Shown here one piece after another: positions 6,918 through 15,900 of a stretch of DNA of 64,000 nucleotides (the first letter of the stretch is position 1; each line of letters starts with the position of its first letter). The position numbers and the translations under genes were made by a program. The stretch comes from Bacteroidales bacterium (GTDB lineage: Bacteria; Bacteroidota; Bacteroidia; Bacteroidales; WCHB1-69): contig JAGCXN010000036.1 in NCBI GenBank assembly GCA_017961265.1, positions 62,001 to 126,000 of the forward strand, written 5' to 3'. A model generated the notes under the pieces. That model made no database searches. It saw only the letters and a program-made list of their open reading frames with translations, and was not told the DNA's origin.

Positions 6918-9900
6918 CTATTTTTTTATCACTTTCTTTGTAGTGATAACGTTGCCGTCTGAAACGACTCGCAGCAAGTACATGCCTGAAGGTCTGCCCG
7001 TAAAGTCAATTTCAACCTCATTGGCATCCACACGATTACGCAGAAGCAGTTTTCCTTGAGCATCAAAAAGCTGAATTTCAACATTATGCATGGTCGGAAG
7101 CTGGATATGGCAAACGTTTTCAACAGGATTCGGCCATACAGAAATCTCTTCATTTACAACACTTTCCTCAACACCCACAGTCATCAGATGCGCCACAATG
7201 GTGTGGTTCGCGTCCACATAATGGAACGTGTAGGTGGTGATAGCACCCTGGCTCACACCGTCCACTTCCACGTCAATCACTTCATAGCCAGGGAACGGCA
7301 TGATGTTGAAGGTCTGATCCGCGCCATATGTCACTGGAACTTGCCCGTAAGGACTGATATTACCAGCATCAATGGGATCGATGGAAGAGGTGATGATATA
7401 CACATTTGGAGCAAATATTACTTCAATCGTGTGCTCCTCATGTATATTATAGAAGGTATAACTGTCATTTGTCGGCGTTCCGATACTCTCTCCATCCACA
7501 ATAAGATTCTCCACATACCAGCCTTCATCCGGAGTATAGGTAAAGGTGACCGCATCATCACAAGCGGCATACACAGTATCCATCGGCGACACCGTACCAC
7601 TCCCCTGCTTGGAAGCGACCAGTATAAATTGCTCCCTTGAGAGATAGAAGACAATATCCATATCTTCATGGACATTCTGGATAAGGACAGAATCCTCATC
7701 GTAACCCATAACACCATTAATATCAATGGAATCAACATAGAAACATTCGAACAACGGAACACCCACAAGGGTATCTGTACCACAAAGGACATTGACAAGG
7801 GTATCGTAGAACACTTCGGTTTCTTCGCTAACAACCATAACCCTAATATCATACACATTCTGCGCAAAGACGGCACGGAGCGTATGGTCATCGGCTATGT
7901 CGAGGAAGGTGTAGCTGCTCACCGCGCCTTCGTAAACATCGTCCACAAACACCGAATCAATGTGGTAGCAATCGTCCGCAGTGATTTCGATAGTGACAGT
8001 GTCGCCGTAGTTCACCACCGTGCTGGTCGGTGTCACGGAACCGCCGTCACCTGCCATCGCTGTCACCGTATATTCGTTGAGGCCGAAGCGGGCCGTTATG
8101 GTATGGTCGGCACGGACATTCGTAAACGTATAGGAGTCGGTGGCATCCACCGGTTCACCATCCACAAGCACTTCCGTCAGATGCCAGCCTGTGGCCGGAG
8201 CGAACGTATAGGCAGCATCATCACCGCAGTTCACGGTCGTTGCTCCTTCGGGCACAATCGTACCCTCGCCCTCGACCGAAGCCGTCACCGTATAGGTATC
8301 AATGGCAAAGACAGCACGGAGCGTATGGCCTTCGGCTATATCGCGGAAGATGTAGCTACTCACCGCGCCTTCGTAAATATCGTCCACAAACACCGAATCA
8401 ATGTGGTGGCAATCATCCGCAGTGATTTCGATGGTGACAGTGTCGCCGTAGTTTACGACCGTGCTGGTCGGTGTCACGTAACCGCCGTCACCTGCCGTCG
8501 CTGTCACCGTATATTCGTTGATGACAAAGTGGGCCGTTATGGTATGGTCGGCACGGACATTCGTAAACGTATAGGAGTCGGTGGCATCCACCGGTTCACC
8601 GTCCACAAGCACTTCCGTCAAATGCCAGCCTGTGGCCGGAGCGAACGTATAGGCAGCGTCATTTCCGCAGTTCACGGTCGTTGCCCCTTCGGGTGCAATC
8701 GTACCCTCGCCCTCCACCGATGCCGTCAGCGTATAGGTATCCGTCGCAAAGACAGCACGGAGCGTATGGTCTTCGGCTATGTCGCGGAAGGTGTAGCTGC
8801 TCACCGCGCCTTCGTAAACATCGTCCACGAACACCGAATCAATGTGGTGGCAATCGTCCGCAGTGATTTCGATGGTAACAGTGTCGCCGTAGTTCACCAC
8901 CGTGCTGGTCGGCGTCACCGAGCCGCCGTCAACTGCCATCGCTGTCACCGTATATTCGTTGATGACAAAGTGGGCCGTTATGGTATGGTCGGCACGGACA
9001 TTCGTAAACGTATAGGAATCGGTGACATCCACCGGTTCACCGTCCACAAGCACTTCCGTCAAATACCAGCCTGTGGCCGGAGCGAACGAGTAGGCAGCGT
9101 CATCACCGCAGTTTACGGTCGTTGCCCCTTCGGGCGCAATCGTACCCTCGCCCTCGACCGAAGCCGTCAGCGTATAGGTATCAATGGCAAAGACAGCACG
9201 GAGCGTATGGTCATCGGCTATGTCGCGGAAGGTGTAGCTACTCACCGCGCCTTCGTAAATATCGTCCACAAACACCGAATCAATGCGGTGGCAATCATCC
9301 GCAGTGATTTCGATGGTGACAGTGTCGCCGTAGTTTACGACCGTGCTGGTCGGTGTCACGTAACCGCCGTCACCTGCCGTCGCTGTCACCGTATATTCGT
9401 TGATGACAAAGTGGGCCGTTATAGTATGGTCGGCACGGACATTCGTAAACGTATAGGAGTCGGTGGCATCCACCGGTTCACCGTCCACAAGCACTTCCGT
9501 CAAATGCCAGCCTGTGGCCGGAGCGAACGAGTAGGCAGCGTCATTTCCGCAGTTCACGGTCGTTGTCCCTTCGGGCGCAATCGTACCCTCGCCCTCGACT
9601 GAGGCCGTCAGCGTATAGGTATTCGTCGCAAAGACAGCACGGAGCGTATGGTCTTCGGTTATGTCGCGGAAGGTGTAGCTGCTTTCTGTGCCCACATAGG
9701 CCTCATCCACAAAGATAGAGTCGATATAGTGGCAGTTGTCTGCGGTGATTACAATAGTGAGCGAATCCCCATGGTTCACGACCGTGCTGGCAGGAGTTAC
9801 AGAACCGCCTTCACCTGCCGTCGCTGTCACCGTGTATTCGTCAATGGCAAACAGAGCTGAAAGGGTGTGGTTACTGCGAATATGCAAGAAAGTGTAACTA

Positions 9901-12900
9901 TCAGTAGCCTCCACTGTCTCGCCATCCACCCGCAGTTCAGCGAGGTGCCAACCCTCTGCTGCTGCTATCGAATAGGTGACACTTTCATCACAATCCACCG
10001 TTGTATCACCAGCTGGCGTAATTGTGCCATTGCCCTCCACCGAAGCGGTGAGCGTATAGGTGTTCAGAGCAAAGACGGCGCGGAGCGTATGGTCTCCCGT
10101 CACACTATTGAAAGTATATACAGCTGCCGAACCAACATAGTGACCGTCCACGAACACCGAATCAATACGATGACAATCCGCCGCAATGATGCGGATTGTC
10201 TGACGTCCTTGATAGTCCACAAGTGCCTGTTCGGGTGTAACTATTCCCCCTTCACCCGCTGTCGCCGTAATCTGGAACTGTGAAAGGGAGAATATGGGTT
10301 GCACCGTATGATTGGCCACAATGCCTGTAAGCAAGCACGAGTCGGCTGCGGGCAGCGTGTCACCATCCACCACCACGCCGCTCACATAGTAGCCAGCATT
10401 CGGAGTAAAATGGAAGGTGAAATCCGAACCGCACAGTACCGTTGTCGTGACATTGGGCATAACAGAGCCCCCCCCACGTGTAATTGGTGTAAGGGTGAAC
10501 TCTTGCGGCGCGAATGTGGCAGACAACGTATGCGGAGCCGTCACATTCTCAAAAGTATAGGAGGATAACGCGCCACTCTCAACGCCATCAATCCACACAT
10601 TATCAATACGATAACAACTATCGGGGAGAACAGACACATTCAGAGATGAACCACAAGCCACGCTCGTATCCTCCGAAGGCAGCACGGAGCCACCTTCGCC
10701 CGCAACCAGCGTCACCGGATAAGTCAAAACGGAGAAGTAGGCCCGAACTGTCTGATCACCGAGTTCATCTGTACCCGCCACCGTGCAGGATGTTACGGGG
10801 CCAACATTCACACCATTCACCACTACAGAGTCTATCTGGTGACATGCAGTGGGAGTGACAACATAGGTGATTTCCGAGCCACAAGCAAGCGTGGAAACTC
10901 CTTCGGGTTCGATAGTACCTCCTGCTTCCGCCTCTGATGTAGCTTCATACACATTGCGTGAGAAATAAGCCGAAACTGTCTTGTCTTCCGTGATATTTTC
11001 TATTGTATAAGAAATCACATTTCCAACGTTTACGCCGTTCACCACCACAGAATCTATGGAGAAACATGTTTCAGGCATAACAGAAATTGTGACACTTCCG
11101 TCACAAGCCACAGTTGTGGAACCGTCAAGCGTGACATTTCCGCCCTCACTTTCCTGTAGTTCAATTGTATAAGAGTTACGTGAGAAGAATGCGCTAATCG
11201 TCTGATTTTCATCAATATTTTCAAAAACATAAGACGTGATAGCACCTTCATTCACCCCATTGACAATTACCGAATCAATGGAGTAACATGCTTCGGGAAC
11301 GATATTGACGGAGCGGCTGTCCCTGCAAGCTACGGCAAGAGAGCCATCCGGTTCAATGCGTCCTCCCTCTGTGGTAGTTACAGCAATGTCATACACGTTC
11401 AGCGTAAAGTAAGCTACTACCATCCTGTCGGAAAGGTTGCTTTCCACCGTCAGCGTATTTACAGCTCCTTGATTTTCACCATCAAGAATCACTGAATCAA
11501 CGGTATAGCAATCATAATTGAAGTCTATGCGGATATTTTCACCACAAGCCAGTAACGAATCGGCAGCATAGAGCGTGGATGTGCCATCCGAATAGATGAT
11601 GGTAACATTATTATCGGGAAGATCCTGATAATCAATCACAAGCTGTTTGTCTTCATCCATCCGATCAATCGTATAGAAAGCAGTATCAGGAAGAAGGTGA
11701 TTCACATTCGTATGATAATCAAGATTTTCAGTAATATCGACACCGCTCAAAACGACGGAACTAATCCGTTCACAGGCGGCAGGAAGGATATAGAACGTGG
11801 CTTCCCCGTCACATTCCACACTATTTTGCTCCAAATGGACCGTCCCATTGCCCTGATTTACCACATCAAAACGATAATTATTGCTTGCAAAATGAGCGAC
11901 AATTTCGTTGATCTGACGAATATCGTCAAGCGTAAAGGAAGCGATTTCACCATTGAACTCCATCGCATCGGGCGGAAGGACTTCACCATTAACCCACACC
12001 GTGTCAATATGGTAGCAGTTGATAGGTGTAATCACAAACAGCTGACTGCCACCACAGGATACGCTCGGAGCAGACGGTGTTACCGAACCGCCAAATCCTG
12101 CTGTCACATGCTGCGGGTACATAATTCTCTCAAACATCACCTCCACACGATGATCGGATGTGACATTCTCCAGAACAACCGCATTGTCCTGAACCTCCAC
12201 CTGCTGTCCGTCCACAAGCACTTCACCTATCTGATAGCAATCATCTGGAGTGATTATTACGGAGAACCCTTCTCCGCATGTAACCACATTCACTCCAGTG
12301 CCAGTCACGGTACCATTCTCTCCGGCCAACACCTCCACAGAATATTTGTTTATTGAGAAATATGCTGTAATATACTGTTCCTCATTTATTTCCGAAATGA
12401 CGTAAGTATTCCCCGCACCCATATTCACACCATTCACCAGCAAAGAATCTACTGAATAACAATCATCGGGCTGGACAGAAAGGGTTACATTATCACCACA
12501 AAGCACCTGTTCCGCCGCTGGAATCACCGTACCATGTTGGAGGCTCCCGTCCACAATCACAGAATAGGAAATCCGAGAGAAGAAGGCATCAACCACTTGA
12601 TTCTCACGAATATTTTCAATCTGATACGAAGTAACGTCCCCCACATTAAGGCCATTCACTAGTACAGAATCCAGTGCGTAACATGCATCGGGAGCTACAG
12701 AAAATCCGACTACGCCACCGCAGGTCACTTCTGTAGTATCAAGGACAATTTGGCCATGCTCTGACAAACCGACACGGACAGTGTATTCCATCTGTGAGAA
12801 GTAGGCTGTAAGGGTTTGCAGCTCAGTCACCTCCGTAAAGTCGTAAGAGGAAACCGATCCCCTATTTATTCCATTCACCACCACCGAATCAATGGCGTGG

Positions 12901-15900
12901 CAGTCCTCAGCAACAATGTCGTAATGTACGGAAGATCCGTATGCGACGACCGTATCGCCAGGGATGACATTTCCAGAACCCACTGCTGTCACATCAATAA
13001 GATAGGTATAAGTCATGAATATCGGCTCAATCGTATGGTTTGCACGGACATTTGTAAATGTATAAGAGGCCGCTGCTTCAATTATTTCCCCGTCAATAAT
13101 CAATGAATCAATATAATAACCTTCATCTGGTGTAATAAGATAGGTTTTGTTGCCACCGCATGCCACTATGGTCATACCGGAGGGCGTGATGGATCCGTGC
13201 GGTGCATCGATAGCTGTTATCTCGTATTGGTTACGGCTGAAATATGCTTCTAGTGTATGGTTAGCAATAACCTCCGTAAACTGGTAGTCAGTTTCTGCAT
13301 CCGTATGAATTCCATCGACAAGGAGGGAATCCAGTGCAAAGCAGTCATAAGCAAGACTAACAAGGGTATCTTCACCGCATCCGATTTCTATATCATTATA
13401 TGAAAGAACGTTACCTTCTGAAAGGAAAGACACTAGAATATGATGCGGTTGCTCAATTCCATACACAATCTGTATCTGCTGATCTTCCTGCACACCTGCC
13501 ACTTCATACACAGCAGTATCGGGCAACGACGGATTAGCATTTTCCAGATAAGTCAGCATCGGCATGATATCCACGCCATTGATGGTCACTTCCTCCAATG
13601 TCCGACAGCTGTCAGGAATAATCTGTAGGCTATAGCCCCCGCCACAAAGGAAAGTTGTATCCGACAATTGTGCCACACCCCCTGCACCATTTTCCAAAGT
13701 GATGAACTTGGCATCCTTTGCAAATGTAGCTTCAATACGGAAATCTTCCTTGACATTCTCGAGGTCGAAAGCAAGTGTATCCCCGTTATACGGATACCAT
13801 CCTTCCGTTTTCGGCACACCATTCACAAAAATCGTATCAAGATGATAGCAGTCAGCGGCTATCATATTAAGCTGTTGCGTCTCTCCGCACAGGACAGCGG
13901 AAATGGCAGGAATAATGGTTCCCCCTTCACCTGCCACGCTTCTGACTGTGTATTCCAGTTGCGCAAATGTAGCGACCACTTCCTGGTCAGAGGTGATTCT
14001 CCGCAACACAAGTATGGCATTTTCACCTTGAAAATCAACCGAATCAAGATACGATTGTCCGTTGACTGTCAGCTGCGAGAGATAGTGACACTCTTCGGGA
14101 ACGAAACGCAGTTCCGTATTGTCACCGTAGTCCACGGCCACACTGTCAGGCTCCACGGTGCCCGCACCGACAGCAGAAGTACGAACCATATAGTGATAGA
14201 TTTCCGTCTTCACCGCAATGGTATGGTTCTCATGCACATTCAAGAAATCATAAAATGAAGCTGCCGGGAGATCCTCGTCGTCCACGACCAACGCAATAAT
14301 CTGGTATCCCTCATCCGGGACAAAAGCCAAATGTAGCGACGAATCGCACAAAACCATCTGGGCGATTTCCCCTTCAGTAATGGAACAATGTTCATATCCC
14401 GTCACCTCAATCCTATACGAAATACGATGCATGTAAACATTCAAAGTTGTGGGTACGGTCACCGAACTACAGATATATTCGCTCTGTATTTCCACCTGCA
14501 TATCGTTCAGAAACACAGAATCAATTTTATAACACTCATCAAAAGGTGTGGCTTTCAGAACGGTATCCTTGCCACAGAGAATATATGTGGTATCAGAGGA
14601 AAGAATTTCTCCGCTCCCTGTAAGTCTATTCAGCACTATCGGGTAAACATACTGAGAAGTAGAAATCTCAAAACTATGGTTCTGACGGACATTGGTAAGG
14701 TTGTATATGAATCTGTTTTCGTCAGCAATCAATTCATCTATGATGGACTCCCCGTCAAGCAGTACCTCCGAGAGATAATGACAATCATCCGTTTTAACGG
14801 CCAGTACAAAACGTGTTCCACAATCAACGATATTATGCGTATCCGCCTCCACGAAAGAGTACTCATCCGTAAACACATCCACGAGATAGGTAATATTGCT
14901 AAACACCACCCTGAGGTCATGGTCGGCTGAGACGCTGTCGATAGTGAGCGAAATACGATTAGTGCTATCCAAAAGGTCATTAACCAAAATATCATCAAGA
15001 AATACAGAATCCAGTTTAGCGCAATTTGCAGGAGTGAAGGTATATAAAAGATCCATACCGCACGGCACGACGCCCGTCGGACCATCGACCGTTCCAAGAT
15101 GATGGTTATAGGTTACCGAAACTTCATATCTATTGGTGCGGAAAACAAACGAAATGTCCAAGTCACGCTGCACATTACGGAGCACAAGCAGGGTATCACC
15201 GAACAATGTATAGACACATCCGTTCGAGACGGTGATTCCATCCAAATGATGGCAATCATCAGGAATGATGCGGATTGACAAAGTACTGTCACACGCTACG
15301 CTATAAGAATCAGCCTCGATTCTTCCTGCACCAGAGACATGTGGATTCACCGCATATACAATTTGGGAGAAATAGACGGCAATGTCACCATCCGCCTGCA
15401 ATGGATCCAGAATAAAGCAAAGTGTATCAGAGAAATAGGTAACATCTCCAGCTGGAAAATCTTCCAATCCATAAATTTGTCCATTCCATCGTATGGAATC
15501 CAGACGGGTACACGCCTCATGAAGCGTGAAGACAGTCAGCGTCTGTCCACAGGCCAACAGCGTGTCCATCACCGACATCGGAGCTCCGTCAGAGACGATA
15601 AAGTGTACCGAATCCATCGAAAATGAAGCATCGATCACATAATCCGAATGGATATTTTGTATGAGGTAGGTGAATGTGTCACCTACGGCTATCCGATTTT
15701 CCATCTGGATCCACTCATCACCAATTCTCACTGAATCAATATGATAGCATTCATCTGGGATAAACAGCAGCTGCACATCATTTCCACACGGGACTGCAGC
15801 ATCCGGTAAGACGAGTTCTCCGTGATCTGGTTGCTGGATCGCTGAAATAGAATAATATATCTGCTCGAATTCGACAGAGAAGTTCAAATCACCGTCTGCT

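Noticed and set aside
7668-9602. Long open frame (644 codons) on the plus strand, antisense to the giant repeat gene
   Set aside because: It repeats with the same 441-bp period as the sense gene, is Arg/His-rich and follows the sense codon bias. It is a shadow of the tandem repeat.
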